Made by a program: the position numbers and the translations under genes. 64,000 nucleotides of DNA, from NCBI GenBank assembly GCA_023213315.1, contig JAKCPI010007789.1:1-64000 (forward strand), in the 5' to 3' direction. Origin of the DNA: Euborellia annulipes (taxonomy: Eukaryota; Arthropoda; Insecta; Dermaptera; Anisolabididae). Below, piece by piece: positions 42,592 through 54,703 of the stretch; positions within the stretch are counted from its first letter, which is position 1; each line of letters opens with the position of its first letter. The notes under the pieces were generated by a model. It saw nothing but the letters and a program-made list of their open reading frames with translations, was not told where the DNA came from and made no database searches.

Positions 42592-42845
42592 TCGGGCCTT
42601 GGTATAGTTGCTAGCGTGCTGGCCTTCTATACCAAGGGTCGAGGGATCGGATCCCAGGCAGTCCGATGATTTTATTTAAGCCATTTGGATACCAAATAGC
42701 TTAAATAAGAATCCCTGGACTCCCAATAAATATATATTAACAAATAATGAATATCATTTAGTCTTATCTGTTCGTAGTTGCCAAAAAGACTGTGTGTGTG
42801 TGTGATAAAAGTGTGAGTGTTTAAAAACAAAAAATTAACAAATAC
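42592..42845 (+). repeat. tRNA-derived SINE
   Basis: TTGGTATAGTTGCTAGCGTG (A box), GGATCGGATCCCAGGCAGTC (B box), TTTAAGCCATTTGGATACCA, a decayed tail GTTCGTAGTTGCCAAAAAGA CTGTG repeats and an A-rich end. Same subfamily as 4526. Confidence 0.8.
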
Positions 42846-42968
42846 AATTGTTGTCCGAAATTGAGATGTTCTTCTCGTTTTATGTGTTTCTTAAATAAAT
42901 CAACTAATAACTATTATAATTATAAATATATACAAAAGAATATAAATTTGTTCGATTTTAATCAATTA

Positions 42969-43647
42969 CAGGGTGTTCCAAAAAGAATGCACTGATTTTG
43001 ACCATTAAAAACTTTATTTAGAAAAATGGTACAAAAAAAGCAAAGCTTATTCTCGATTTGTAATATACTCACAAATGTTCTACATGTCTGTCACCCGTAG
43101 CAAGAACGATGTCGAGGCGGTACTCGAATTCCTCTCAAACACGCTTCAACATATCGGTTGACACAGATGCTAGTGCCGTAGAGATGCGAGACTTCAAATC
43201 TTCCAAGATTGGAAGAACAAAGACTTGACCCTTGACATAACCCATAGTAAGAAGTGACAAGGTGTTAGGTACGGCGATCTAGGAAGCCCCGCTGGATAGA
43301 TCGTGCGGATAACCATAACCAGATTCTCTGTTTCTGGCCCACTCGATGCCTTGTGACTTCTTTCTATGGGATTATGTCAAGGATCAAGTCTTGGTTCCCC
43401 CAATGCCTACAACAGTGGAAGATTTGAAGACTTGCATCATTACAGCACTAGTGTCTGTGCCAACCGATATGTTAAAGCGTGTTTGGGAGGAATCCGAGTA
43501 TCCCCTCGACATCGTATCTTCTTGCTACGAGTGGGAGCCATGTAGAATATTTATGAGAATATTACAAATCGACAATAAGCTTTACTTTTTTTCTGAATAA
43601 AATTATTCACGGTCAAAATCAGTGCATTCTTTTTGGAACACCGTGTG
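42969..43647. mobile_element. Fold-back Tc1/mariner element: two 3' halves in inverted orientation
   Basis: TA flanks (42967-42968, 43648-43649); ends CAGGGTGTTCCAAAAAGAAT and its complement. The left half is the antisense and the right half the sense copy of the same transposase 3' end (both have GTCAAGG-TCAAGTCTT and GAAGATTTGAAG blocks). Such head-loss fold-backs are non-autonomous. Confidence 0.88.
43320..43603 (+). pseudogene. Tc1/mariner transposase, C-terminal fragment
   Basis: The frame from 43346 reads PCDFFLWDYVKDQV, VPPMPTTVEDLKTCI and DMLKRVWEESEYPLDI, the end of IS630/Tc1/mariner transposases including the region of the third catalytic acidic residue. Upstream, the expected proline-rich block is out of frame (TGGCCCACTCG), and the mirror copy lies antisense at about 43060-43275. 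The N-terminal DNA-binding and first catalytic parts are absent. Confidence 0.85.
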
Positions 43648-43879
43648 TATTTAGCTTTATTTTTAGCTCTGATGTTGGTCCAAACCTAGGACCGAAACGT
43701 TAGGTATGGGCTGATCTCAATAAAAAAACTTGATTGGCTGCAATCATCTTTCTATAAAAACAATTATTCTTTCATCATTTAATATAACTTCAGTATAGAG
43801 TATATGAGGACGAGGTGGCAGGATAACACCAGTCGACCATTCCATTATTTAACCTGACGGCTTCTCTGTTTATCTTTTT

Positions 43880-44150
43880 TTTTTTTTTTTTTTTTTTTTT
43901 TCTTAACATCCTCCCCCCTCTCCCCCTCCCCCCCCCCCACCCCCCCCCACACCCCCCCCCTATTTTGGCCATCTAGGACTTTTTATAATATTATTAATAT
44001 TTATAATTTTTAAATTGGGGGTTGGGGGTTTAGTTATTTTTTTATTATTTTTTTTTTAAACTCATATCAAAAAAATAAATATAAGACTGACCGGGGGCTG
44101 CGCGGGAGGGGTAGGAGGGAGGGAAGGTACGCCCCCCCCCCCCCCCCCCC
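43880..44150. mobile_element. Insertion with corrupted homopolymer interior
   Basis: CTGTTTATCTT stands at both sides (43865-43875 and about 44149-44160). The right end GGTACGCCCCCC...CTG looks like a hAT end (GGTACGCCACTG) swollen by a C run. The left is a run of about 32 T and long C runs. Consistent with a GC-rich hAT MITE the assembly failed to resolve. Confidence 0.5.
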
Positions 44151-44159
44151 TGTTTATCT

Positions 44160-45560
44160 TAATTAAATTAAATTTAACAATTAATTATTGATGATTGTTC
44201 TTTTACTTGAAAGCCCCCTGGGGTGTTTGAGAAGTGTCCGTGAGAGAGCGCTGATGCTAATCTCTTGACAGCGCCGCTCGTGACCCGAGCATTAAACACG
44301 GGGCGGCGGTCGCCATTTTATAATTTATTATTATAACTCTCTTTCTCTCTCAGCCATTCATGTTAGAGCAATCATTAAGATATTTTATCACTCTTTTTGA
44401 ATTTCATTTTCAATTAACCTTTTTATTCAGATTGATATTAAGAAGCAAAAAAAAAAACAGACATCATTGTCAACTTATTTATGTAATAAAATGTAATTTT
44501 TTTTTCTAACTTGTTACAATTTTTTTTAATAAATATAATGAATATATTAAAGAGATTGATATAAAAAGATCTAAGGTGTCGCCATGAAACAAATAAATTT
44601 GTTTTTATATTTTTATTAACATAAGAAGGACAGTATATGATAATAAATAACAAAATAAATCAATTTTTTTTTTTTTATAAAACGATTTTGTTTTTAATTA
44701 AATACTAGGAGACTAGGCAGAAATACCTGTTTAGAGAGGCAATGCAAAATTTTGATAATTATTAAGATGTTTTAAATAATATAGATATACTTTTCAAGGA
44801 GCTCTGCAATTTTAGGCTAATGATGACAATTTTTTACTTGATCCCGACAATTTCCTTCCAAAAAAAAAACTCATTAGCTATAGTATAGGCTCAATAATAA
44901 ATTACGTAAATATTGGTTCTCTCAACTTTTTTTAATTTAATAATAATGACTTTTTCGCTTATTCGAATAAAGTAGAAATCTTAACCCTCGAATCTCTTCA
45001 TATAAACTGCTCTGCAAAAAATGAAAAAATTTTATCCCTTACATACTTTCCAACCTTTTCAAACTATACAATTTTTTCCTTTATACTTCATAGTTTTATT
45101 TCTGTACCGTCAGTTAATAGAGTACTTTTAGTTTTTTTCAAAAATAGGTTTATTAATTTTTTATAAAGGAGAAACCTTAATGAAGGTAATCAAATATAGA
45201 AAAAATAAATACTTATAAAAAAGTAAATATTATAATGGTGAAACATTTATTTAAATACACTTCATTTATTAGCTTAATGAACAATCATACACAAACTTCA
45301 AATATTAAATTAACTAAGAAAAAAAAAAAAAGAAATAATTAGCTAGTTAGAAGAAGGAACTACAGATAGAAATTAAAAGTCACTTCCGATGACTAGGCCC
45401 AAGGTCGACTGCATTTGTGGTATGTCTTTTTCTATACTTGAAAGATCTTCGGGTAAACAAACGAAAAGTCATTAAGATTGAAGGGGGGCTCAACAAAAAA
45501 TTGATCATTTTATTAGAAATACCAATAATATTAAATTTTTACGCTAATAAATTAATAAAT
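44160..45560. promoter_or_regulatory. Gene-free DNA; GCCAT/CTCTC cluster at 44250-44360
   Basis: GGTCGCCATTTTATAATTTA, ATTATTATAACTCTCTTTCT and CTCTCAGCCATTCATG place two GCCAT cores (44312, 44353) around a GAGA-type tract. In insects this motif combination marks Polycomb response elements. The rest is AT-rich with no gene or known repeat. Confidence 0.3.
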
Positions 45561-45589
45561 TAAGCTTGTAAGCTCATATATTTATTTTA

Positions 45590-45745
45590 ACATCTGCGGA
45601 GAGATAAGACCAACCAAACACCAAGATTCATGCTATTAAGCAATGCCTGGATACGACTGAATTTCGGTTGGGTGGCCCTGAAAAACAAGCATGTGGAACG
45701 TCCCCAAAGGAAGATATCGGTATTATATCTTCTATAGGCCTATAT
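45590..45745 (+). repeat. 5S rRNA-derived SINE head, best preserved
   Basis: ATTAAGCAATGCCTGGATAC, ACTGAATTTCGGTTGGGTGG and CCCTG follow the order of 5S rRNA positions carrying the internal promoter (AAGCAGCGTC ... GGATGGGTGACC). The body GCATGTGGAACGTCCCC is shared with the window-start copy. TAGGCCTA at 45735-45742. Confidence 0.6.
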
Positions 45746-45930
45746 AAGAATAATGTTTGTATATGTTCAATTTTCAATCTTTTTCAAGTTAAGTACAAAT
45801 ATAGTATTTGAAACGGCGAGTAACGTAGTAATAATTTGAATCTTTTAAATGTTTTTGGGAATTAATTATAATCAAAATCTTAACACAAATATGTTAGCAG
45901 CTTTATAATTTATGGTCACTCTTCTCCAGA

Positions 45931-46204
45931 CAAGGGCGGATACAAAGGGGGAGGGTGTAAAGGATGAAATTACCCCCCCCCCCCCCCCCCGAGATTTGAG
46001 AAAAATATATTTTTGGCAATAAAATTTTATTTTTTAATATGACATTTTAAAAATTAATACTTAAAAATTTGATTTGTATATTTCTGGTAAGCAAGTACAG
46101 AATGCACCTTGAAATTAACGAAAGTAAGAAAAAATTGTGTGCTGTGCGGCCAGTCCCACCAGATTACCCCCCCCCCTCCAATAAACTTCTCTGATCCGCC
46201 ACTG
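45931..46204 (+). mobile_element. hAT-type MITE, CAAGGGCGGA family, copy 5
   Basis: Ends CAAGGGCGGATACAAAGGG and CTGATCCGCCACTG. The duplication is decayed (TCTCCAGA, TCCCCAAG). A run of about 17 C near the left end. Confidence 0.85.
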
Positions 46205-46379
46205 TCCCCAAGCATACGACTGATCCTTTAGGAAGCCATAAATAGGCCCTTCTGTCCCCAGTACTTTTACTTGAACTTAACACTTTCATTGCAACAAGAA
46301 ATATCCTAAATTGGCAATAAACTAGTCCACCGAAGGAGGGCTTTGCGGCTAGTTAAATATATAAATTCTACAATGAATT

Positions 46380-46430
46380 TATACAATGAAACCATAAAGG
46401 CTACTGCAGCCGAAAAGGAAAAATAAAAAT
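46380..46430 (+). repeat. SINE tail fragment
   Basis: AAAGGCTACTGCAGCCGAAA AGG matches the 5S-headed SINE tail. Confidence 0.5.
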
Positions 46431-46589
46431 TTAATAAACATTTGCGAAATTATCAAAATATTAGAGTCCATCAAGGTATAAAATGAACTTTTTATCAACG
46501 CTTTTGGTTGATCAAATTAAAATAGAAAATTTATATAGAATAAAAACTGGATGTTTAATTCCACATAAATTCACACTTTGGGTCCAAAT

Positions 46590-46740
46590 TTAGGTGTGAA
46601 ATTTTTTTTTAAATGAGCAAAGTAGGTAGATATATTTCAATTTTATTTAACAACCAACATGTGACTGAAACGTCAGGAATCGCTTTTTTTTAATAAAATT
46701 GAATTATATCTAGCTGCCCTGCTCATTAAAAACCTTCACT
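46590..46740. repeat. Decayed palindrome with GAAACGTC
   Basis: ATGAGCA...TTCAATTTTATTTA and its complement flank GTGACTGAAACGTCAGG (46652-46668). Only the 3' half of a hammerhead core is present. Confidence 0.4.
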
Positions 46741-47424
46741 CCTACATATTACTTTAATGTCTCCAAAAAGTTTTTTTTTTTTTTTTTTTTGAAATTCCTT
46801 CGATTATTTGAAATAGTTTAGAAAATATGCGAAGCATGAAGAAGTGTAGGGGGCACTTGGTTGAGTTTTAGTGTGGTGACCTCACTGTATATATTTTTTT
46901 TTATTGTAATCGAAAAGAAGATGGATAATAAATGGAAAAAATGTGGAATTGGTCTGAATTCACCGTGAAGCTTGAAGGTCGAGGCTACGAGACGAGGAAT
47001 GAAATCAAGAGGGAGAAAGGCGGATGGTTGCTCAAGCGCAAACGACAAGAAATCCCCCAAAGGAAATAGGCAAAAGAAAACAAAAAAGGGAAAAAAAACA
47101 ACCTTCTTTACCTAACTTTTGAATAATATAATAAATATACAATCATTTGAATTAATCATTCACTTTAATTAATGAAGAAATACTTCTTTTTATAACAACT
47201 TTATCATTAGTAAAAGAATTTGATTTTCAGTTTAACTGCGATTTATTTGTAAAAATTACGCCACTCATTCTGTGTAGCCTTTTTCAGGTACAATTCAGCT
47301 AAGATTATAAAGGTTGTTACATCTGTGCTTTAAACTAATTTCAGGGCAAAATGAATGAAATATTCATTTTAAAGAAAATCTAAAAAATTAAGAATTATAT
47401 ATATCATGTGTTGGTCCATGAAGT

Positions 47425-47640
47425 AATTATGAAAAACATATAACCAAGTATTTATTAATTTAAATAAGCGAAAATGTAGGTACTGCCGGGAGTAGCACCA
47501 CGGATCTGTCGATTTACGCTCAACATGCCCTACTACTAGACCACAGTACCGCACTTGCTTATTTAAATATGATAGATCGTTCCCGGCGGTACCTACATTT
47601 TTCGCTTATTTAAATTAATAAATACTTGGTTATATGTTTT
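47425..47640. repeat. Palindrome with tRNA-like centre
   Basis: Arms ATAACCAAGTATTTATTAAT and complement. On the minus strand GTGCGGTACTGTGGTCTAGT (A-box-like) leads to GATCCGTGGTGCTACTCCCG and a GGTACTG/CAGTACC acceptor-like pairing. A related unit is at 60700-60900. Not a functional tRNA by its T arm. Confidence 0.5.
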
Positions 47641-47753
47641 TCTAAAAAATTAATTTTAATTAAAATCGTGAGGTCGAATTTGGAGAAAATCGAACACTTA
47701 CTAGTACTCTTTGGCGGATTTTATTCAAAAGCTTCATATCAGGTCTCAGTAAC

Positions 47754-48392
<639 letters not shown>

Positions 48393-48711
48393 TCAGTAAC
48401 TAACTTAAACATAAAATTTCAGTTTCGTAGATCATTTCCTTCCACCATTTTGCGGGCCCAATATTTTGTACTCAGGGTACCTTAAATTGTGTATTTCCAT
48501 CAAAATCTCGACGTCAAATTTTTGACATGAATCTAATACGATGAATCTAATCGTACTTTCTCTATAGTCTATATAATAACACTCAATAGGAAATAGAAAG
48601 TAAAAATACTGGAAATTTTCAAGAAAATAATGGAATTATTCTAAAACAACAAAGACAGCTATTCTAAACCAATTTGAGCGTTGAGCGAACCCTACAACCT
48701 CATGACTTATA

Positions 48712-49236
48712 TGAACTGATACGTATAAGTCCATGATTTTTGAATTTCCCGCCTCTTAACTGAAATGGCAACACTGCTCCTGTCAGCAGGCAACTATCAG
48801 CTGACTCCTGTCGAAATTTGAACCAGCTGGATCTTTTAGTTTTTGTTTGACACTTATTAATAGCAGACTATCTCGTGATTTGAGAAGACAATGAAAGGGT
48901 GCGCACATGTGCAGTTTCCATGGCAAAAATTCATGAATTGTGATACGAATTGTTCCCTCATCCGCCCTATTTTCCGGATTTAGTCCCGAGGGACTATTTC
49001 TTATTTCCAATCCTGAAAAAATGGCTCGGCGGAAAGAGATTTGACTCCAACGATGAAATCATCTCAATTTTGATGCCCTCGATAAATCTTATTTTTTTGG
49101 AAGGGATAAACAAATTGGAGAAACGTTGGACAAAGGGTATAGATCTCAAAGTAGACTAGGTTGAAAAATAAAATAATTTTTTATCCAAAAACCTGTGTTT
49201 CATTCAAAAAATCACGGACTTATTGACCTGCCCTCA
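48712..49236 (+). mobile_element. mariner element, internally deleted
   Basis: TA at both borders (48710-48711, 49237-49238) and inverted ends ATAAGTCCATGATTTTTGAA (left) and the complement of ATAAGTCCGTGATTTTTTGA (right). At 525 bp it is well short of the roughly 1.3 kb of a full mariner; only the transposase 3' third remains. Confidence 0.82.
48897..49159 (+). pseudogene. mariner transposase, C-terminal remnant
   Basis: The frame from 48950 contains HPPYFPDLVPRDYFLFPILK, with the aspartate of the mariner D34D triad in FPDLVP, then GGKRFDSNDEI and FLEGINKLEKRWTKGIDLK to the stop. A one-base loss near 48910 separates an upstream piece that would read VSMAKIHEL. The N-terminal half is missing, so it is inactive. 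Confidence 0.9.
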
Positions 49237-49239
49237 TAC

Positions 49240-50290
49240 CTAACAAATTAATTTTTGGTTTCACAGAGACGTGCGTCATTTTTACGAAACCAATTAATCG
49301 CTCTAATTCCTATTTTATCCTCTCCTGTTCAAAATAAATCAACATTATCCGTGGGTTATTAATTTTTCCCATCCTAATTATTGGCTAGTTTTCTTTTCCC
49401 TTTTTCCCATTTTACTCTTAATAATACCCGGATAAATTCCGATCCTCTCATTTCTTGGAAATTTATCCCATCTCACTAACTTTCTCCTAAACTAATTTTT
49501 TTCTCATTTGAGATGATTGAATTTTTTATAGGGTTTTTTTTCACCTAAATTTATTCAAATCAACTTATCTGCCCGGAAATCTTGATAATTGTAGAAAGTG
49601 GAAATTTTTCTTTTTTTTATTATTTTTATATAAATTCTTGGTTCAAACATGTTTGTATATATTTCAAAGAATGACTCATCGTTGGTATTATATATGTTTC
49701 GCCTTTTGCATTGCAATTTGTTTAATAATAATAATATAACTGAAAATTAGCACACTCGTTCATCATCATCATCATCATCATGATGATCGTCATCGTGTGC
49801 GATCTGAGAGAGAGAGAGAGAGGGAGCTCGGGGCTTTTTTTTCTGCATACTAACAAGGAGGCAAAGATGAAAAGAGATCTACGCCGACAGCTGATAGAGA
49901 CGTATCAAAAAGCATCGACCAATCATTAACATAAATAAATGAACAAACGCCAAATTACAATGATTAGCATAATATCTATACAACTATTTCTTTTTTTCTA
50001 TTTACATTTAATTTTTTGCAATTTTCTTTCTCTTTTTTTTGGTGTATAGCAATCCTATAATAATAGAAAGATCTGATGACCGACGTGTTTATATTTTAAA
50101 TATAAATTTGGTGTGATTCTTTTTGGACACTTAAATAAATTTTTATGAAGGAATGGGGGTTAAATTTAAACAAATAAAACTTCCTATATTTGAGAAATTT
50201 AAATTTATTTGATTTCCTTGAGTGTTCTCTATGAAAAACTTAGAAAAGAAAAAGAAAATTTTTTTTATTACTTTCAACTTTTAGCAACAT
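49240..50290. other. AT-rich DNA, no gene seen
   Basis: A (CAT)n/(GAT) patch at 49762-49795 and (GA)n at 49807-49822 are the only notable items. Confidence 0.35.
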
Positions 50291-50294
50291 TTAA

Positions 50295-50909
50295 GGCGCA
50301 ATAGGACCGAAGGTGTTACGAATGTTTTTCCCGATAAGATGGCGTAGTGTGTCATAAAAAGTATGCCCAAAAATCAAGTAATTCAAAAATTTACCAAGAG
50401 ATGTCAGAATGGTAGCTATTAATATTTAATGCATTTGATTGATTTTCATTGGTCTTTTATCAATAAATACTTTATAAATGTTATTATATATTATGTATCT
50501 TTTATAAAAGTATATAAATTTATAAATATATGCCAGATATACGCTATTAGGGGATCGTCTGTTAGACTAGCCTGCCATCTATTGCAAGAATGCTGAACTC
50601 ATTTGAAAGTTGGTTTTTAAATAAATCATCTTAGCTTATTTTAAAAATTTCTTAATTAATATGTGATTAATAATAACAATAAATTCATTTTTAAATTTTT
50701 AAAATAATTACAGATTATTGGGACAGATTGTTTTTTTGTATTTGCTTGATAACAAAAAAATTAATTACGATAATTTTTTAATAAGTCATTAAAAAAATTA
50801 TAGCTCGATGTCCCAATAATCTCTTATGAATTTAATTCATTTAAAAAAAAACCGCATTGAAAAATTTCTAGTTTTTTAAAGAATGTTTAGTCGTCGCTCC
50901 TGAACCCCC
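50295..50909 (-). mobile_element. piggyBac-like MITE, copy 2, uninterrupted
   Basis: TTAA on both sides (50291-50294, 50910-50913). Colinear with 31816-32697 in inverse orientation but without the 250-bp insert; reads GCCAGATATACGCTATTAGG across the empty site. Confidence 0.85.
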
Positions 50910-51137
50910 TTAATAGAACAAATTCTAATAATAATTATTATGTCAGTAATAATTAATATTACAAATATAATTTTCTCTATTCTACGTCACACATTTCATT
51001 TCTTATTATTGATCCGATAAAGGAAACCTTTTTTTCCTACTTGAATGGCAGCTCTGACTTGTTTAAATGTCAGCTGAGTGATTGATTGATGAATTTAATG
51101 ATGAATTAAGATATTAAATGATTTTATAAATAATTCA

Positions 51138-51475
51138 CCTCAACGATTGACTTCATTTCTACTTTGAGATATAAAAAGTGAATGAAAATACTAACTGGTT
51201 ATTATAAATTTTCCTTATTTTGATGTTTCAGATGTAAATAAGCTTAAAAAAAACAACAACTAATAAATAGATTAATAAATTATTTATTTATTTATTTGTT
51301 AATGTAAATAACAACAGTACGTATTCAGATATTATTTTTTTTTTTTTACTATATTTTATAAATTAAGCTTATTTACATGTGAAACATCAAAATAAAGGAA
51401 AATTTATAATATCCAGTTACTACTAATATTTTCATTCATTTTTTAAAGAATTGAAGTCAATCGTTGAGGAGAATA
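51138..51475. mobile_element. Fold-back MITE with arms of about 105 bp
   Basis: CAACGATTGACTTCATTTCT ... ATGTAAATAAGCTTA at the left and the complement at the right enclose about 110 bp of AT-rich loop. Superfamily unknown. Confidence 0.65.
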
Positions 51476-51821
51476 AAAATTATAAAATTTAAATTTAAGT
51501 AGAAAATGCATTTGTCAGAACATATTATATCAGTTAAAAAAAAGGGTGTTTTATTTAGTTGCTGATAGGCAACCCAAATGACTCACTCACTAAAAGATAT
51601 TTTGTTTAATTTATTTCGAGTTACTTTAGAACGAACCTCGCTACTCAGTTTAAAATTTCTAGTTTCATCATATTTCATTCTAAAGTAGTTCTGGAGTGAT
51701 TAATCAAAAAATTCAGTATTTGGATAGCATATTTTCCAGCAAGTAAAAGCGAATAAATTTATATAGTAGGCCTACTTGCATTTTGAAACGGAGAAGTGAT
51801 TTCAAATAATAGATATAGGCG

Positions 51822-52025
51822 CAAGGGGGGGGGAGGGTGTAATTAACTCTCCCTCCGAGATTTGAGAAAAATATTTCTTTTTGGGGAAAAAATTTTATTT
51901 TTAATATACAATTTTAAAAATTAATACTTAAAAATTTGATTTGTATATATACAAGTACAGAATGCACCTTTAAATTACCGAAAGTAAGAAAAATTTGGGT
52001 TCTGTGCGACCAGTCACACCCACTG
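51822..52025 (+). mobile_element. hAT-type MITE, CAAGGGCGGA family, copy 6, truncated
   Basis: CAAGGGGGGGGGAGG, TTTTTAATATACAATTTTAA, AAATTTGATTTGTATATATA, GTGCGACCAGTCACACC and a final CACTG. Both ends are shortened and no duplication is left. Confidence 0.65.
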
Positions 52026-52029
52026 TATT

Positions 52030-53995
52030 TGTTAGTTCCGTTTGTAGGTAGACAAATCTATTTGCAAAAAAAAAAAAATCTAACTCTTGTTTAAATCTGC
52101 AATCAATTTTATTCTTATTTTTTTATTAATAAGAAAAATAAATTTATTTTTCTTTTAAAAAGTTTTTTAAAATATCTCACAGATAAAGTTTATATTTGTA
52201 AATCAAACTAGAACAAATATAATGATGAGAAAGCATCGTTAAAAATGAAATTGATCTCATTAAATAAAATAAAAATTTGAGAAATCAAATGCATTTTAAA
52301 TTACCAATGAAAATTTTACTGACCATAAAAGGAGAAGTTTTTAAAATATAATTATCCTTTGAAAAAAAAAAAAAAAACTATTATATTAGAAACTTTTTCC
52401 AAGAGGATTGTTAATTGTCTGTTCATAATCAACAAAGTCCGATATAATTCGATTTACGTAATGTTAAAGTCTCCGTTTGATTAGAGACTTTAACGCAACG
52501 CCTTCCTATTGGGGATAAAATTATTATCCATTTAAGAAGTAGCCGACACAAAAGAAGGTTGTATTCTAAGAATCCGAGGTCGATCTTTCCGGAAGGGTCA
52601 CGCCCATGTTATTCTTCCTTTAGATACGACCTTTCTAACTATTCGAAAGAGAACACAATAAAATATGAAAATGTTAACAATTAATAAATTTCCTTTTGTA
52701 AAAGGGTTATGTGGGCGACACGTGGTGCGCTACGCCGCACGCGTGAATGAAATAGGCCGAGAGTAACGTGCGTTGGACGAATGTCATTTCGTAAGAAGAA
52801 GTGACGCCGAAGACAATCTCCTCCATTCATAAAGTAAACAATGATGTCAAATTAATATAAACAGTAAATGCAAGCTCGATCAGAGTAATTGATAAGAACC
52901 AAGACAGGCCCTGGTCGATGGCCCTCGACGACCACGCGTGGCTCCAGGACCAGGGAGGCTGTGGGCGCTCTCGGAAAGGAAGACAGACACCAACTCCAAC
53001 TACTTAGCCGCCGCCGAATTCATTGCAAGTCGTTTACTAACACCAACGCCATCACGCTCGTAAAAATCAAAATAGTCTTGTCTACAATTCAATAGAAAGA
53101 GAGAATTTAATGCACGATAAGACATGTGACTTGGGAGACTTTAATGCGCATAAAAACACAAGAAAAGATACAAAAACATTTCACATTTTCTTGTGTAATC
53201 GTTTTTTCACTTTCTTTTAATAATAATAATAATCAAAATGACCACTCTATAAAATATTTATTTATTTATGTATGATATTCTAATAAGATTCTCTCTCTTT
53301 CTTCTCTTCCCTCACACTTGCAGTCTGGAGACAAGATTCCAAATTAAGCCTGCACTCTCGGCAGGAGAGAGAAAAGGAGAGAGAGAGGATTCTGCCTGAA
53401 TGGGAGTCCGGAGCTAATGTTGTTATATCTTGGCGCCTACCTTTTATTCGATCAACAACAACAAGACAACTTTATGGGTCTAGAATGATCTCAATCTTTT
53501 TTTATTTTTAAAAATAATTATTATTTTTTTTTTCAAGTCCCCTAAATAGTACTAACCCTTTGGATTCCCTTTTCTTTTTTTTTAAGTGGAGGTGTATTTG
53601 TCTGTTCTGTAGGCTGTGTGTCTGTGGAATTATCTCCTTCATTCAAGTCCCCTCCTCCAGTAACAGTATTGGCGCCACGATATCCGCCCACGCGTTTCGT
53701 CGGGGACTTGACCCTTAGGTGTGTGCCTCCGCCCCCGCACTCTCTCCATTCGCCCACGGATTCCATTCTATATGTGCACTCATCTTGGTAGTCAACAGAC
53801 AAGGCCCTCAACATATATATTGCGCGTATAACTTATATATACATTCAAGAAAAAAAAATCTACACAGTCCGTAACAAATTAATAAATAATTACTACCTTT
53901 TCTTTCAAACAAAAACCATAATTAATTTATTAAATGTATAGATTGAGAAATACCTAAAGTTAAAATGAAGATTTCAAGCCAAACAATCTAAACCG
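52030..53995. other. Gene-free DNA with balanced-GC patches
   Basis: A hairpin GTTAAAGTCTC / GAGACTTTAAC at 52463-52494. 52700-53060 and 53280-53800 are GC-richer, with short ORFs (68 and 90 codons) that I do not recognise. These could be exons or conserved regulatory DNA. Confidence 0.3.
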
Positions 53996-54001
53996 GTGTT
54001 T

Positions 54002-54165
54002 CCCAACGTTGGCCCCCCAAGGGGGCAATTTGATTGTTAGGGAAAAATTTTGTTTTGTTTGCTCAATAATTTCCTAGTGTTTTCTTCCTAAAAATGTATA
54101 TTTAAAGGAGAGGAGGCATAAAAATTTTAGGTGGGTCATAGCTCAAAAAACCTTGGGGAACATTG
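54002..54165. mobile_element. hAT-type MITE
   Basis: CGGTGTTTCCCAACGTTGGC at the left and the complement of CAATGTTCCCCAAGGTTTTT at the right are of the CAGTGTTCCCCAA type common in hAT. No clear duplication. Confidence 0.55.
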
Positions 54166-54187
54166 ATTTTTTTTTAAATTTAATTTA

Positions 54188-54365
54188 AAGTCTTTTTCGG
54201 CATCGGAGACCATTTAGATGCTGTCTCTATTTATTTCATTTGATTGGTAGCTAATCAATATGAAATCAATTTTTGTTGCTTGAGACGGGATGCGAACCCT
54301 TGACCTCTACCATAAGAGGCAGAAATTCTACCACTGAGCCATGGTTTTAATTTTTAATTGAGTTG
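54188..54365 (-). repeat. tRNA-derived SINE with intact B box
   Basis: Minus strand: CCATGGCTCAGTGGTAGAAT (A box), GGTCAAGGGTTCGCATCCCG (B box), TCAAGCAACAAAAATTG, TTAGCTACCAATCAAATGAA and tail TAAATGGTCTCCGATGCCGA AAAAGACT. A good promoter-bearing head. Confidence 0.8.
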
Positions 54366-54394
54366 ATCTTTTGAATTATTTTATTTAACTTGCA

Positions 54395-54545
54395 TTATCG
54401 CCCTTGACCTGTAGCTCAGCATTAGTTTCTGAAACTAGAGTTAGAGGGTTCTTATCGTGTATCAGGCGAAAAAATGTATTTCAATTGAATTGGCTACCTA
54501 TTAATTAAAATAAATAGAAAGGATATGCGGAAAAATACTTTGAAC

Positions 54546-54583
<38 letters not shown>

Positions 54584-54585
54584 TG
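54395..54585 (+). repeat. tRNA-derived SINE, decayed, with long poly(A)
   Basis: TTGACCTGTAGCTCAGCATT (A box), GTTAGAGGGTTCTTATCGTG (decayed B box), a CAGGCGAAAAAATGTATTTC body and a run of about 32 A. Confidence 0.6.
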
Positions 54586-54703
54586 CATTACGTATACTTT
54601 TATTATATTTTAGTTAATTTTCAATTTATTGATAAAATTTGAGTTTGGGCTCTAATGATTATTTGTATGGAAGTAGGCAGATATGACCAAAAATAGTCCC
54701 AAT

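Larger units (their letters stand above)
42310..43765. repeat. Hammerhead-bearing palindrome split by a SINE and a fold-back mariner
   Basis: Left arm: CAGCCAATGAAGTTTCTTTA then antisense CTGATGATGGTCCAGACC. Right arm: sense CTGATGTTGGTCCAAACC, GGACCGAAACGTTAGG, then complement ending TTGATTGGCTGCAATCATC. The arms match 34190-34420. Between them lie the SINE at 42592 and the element at 42969, both later insertions. Confidence 0.7.

Noticed and set aside
43790..43972. Minus-strand glycine-rich ORF with poly-lysine
   Set aside because: Reads through the T and C runs at 43880-43960; no start context or homology.
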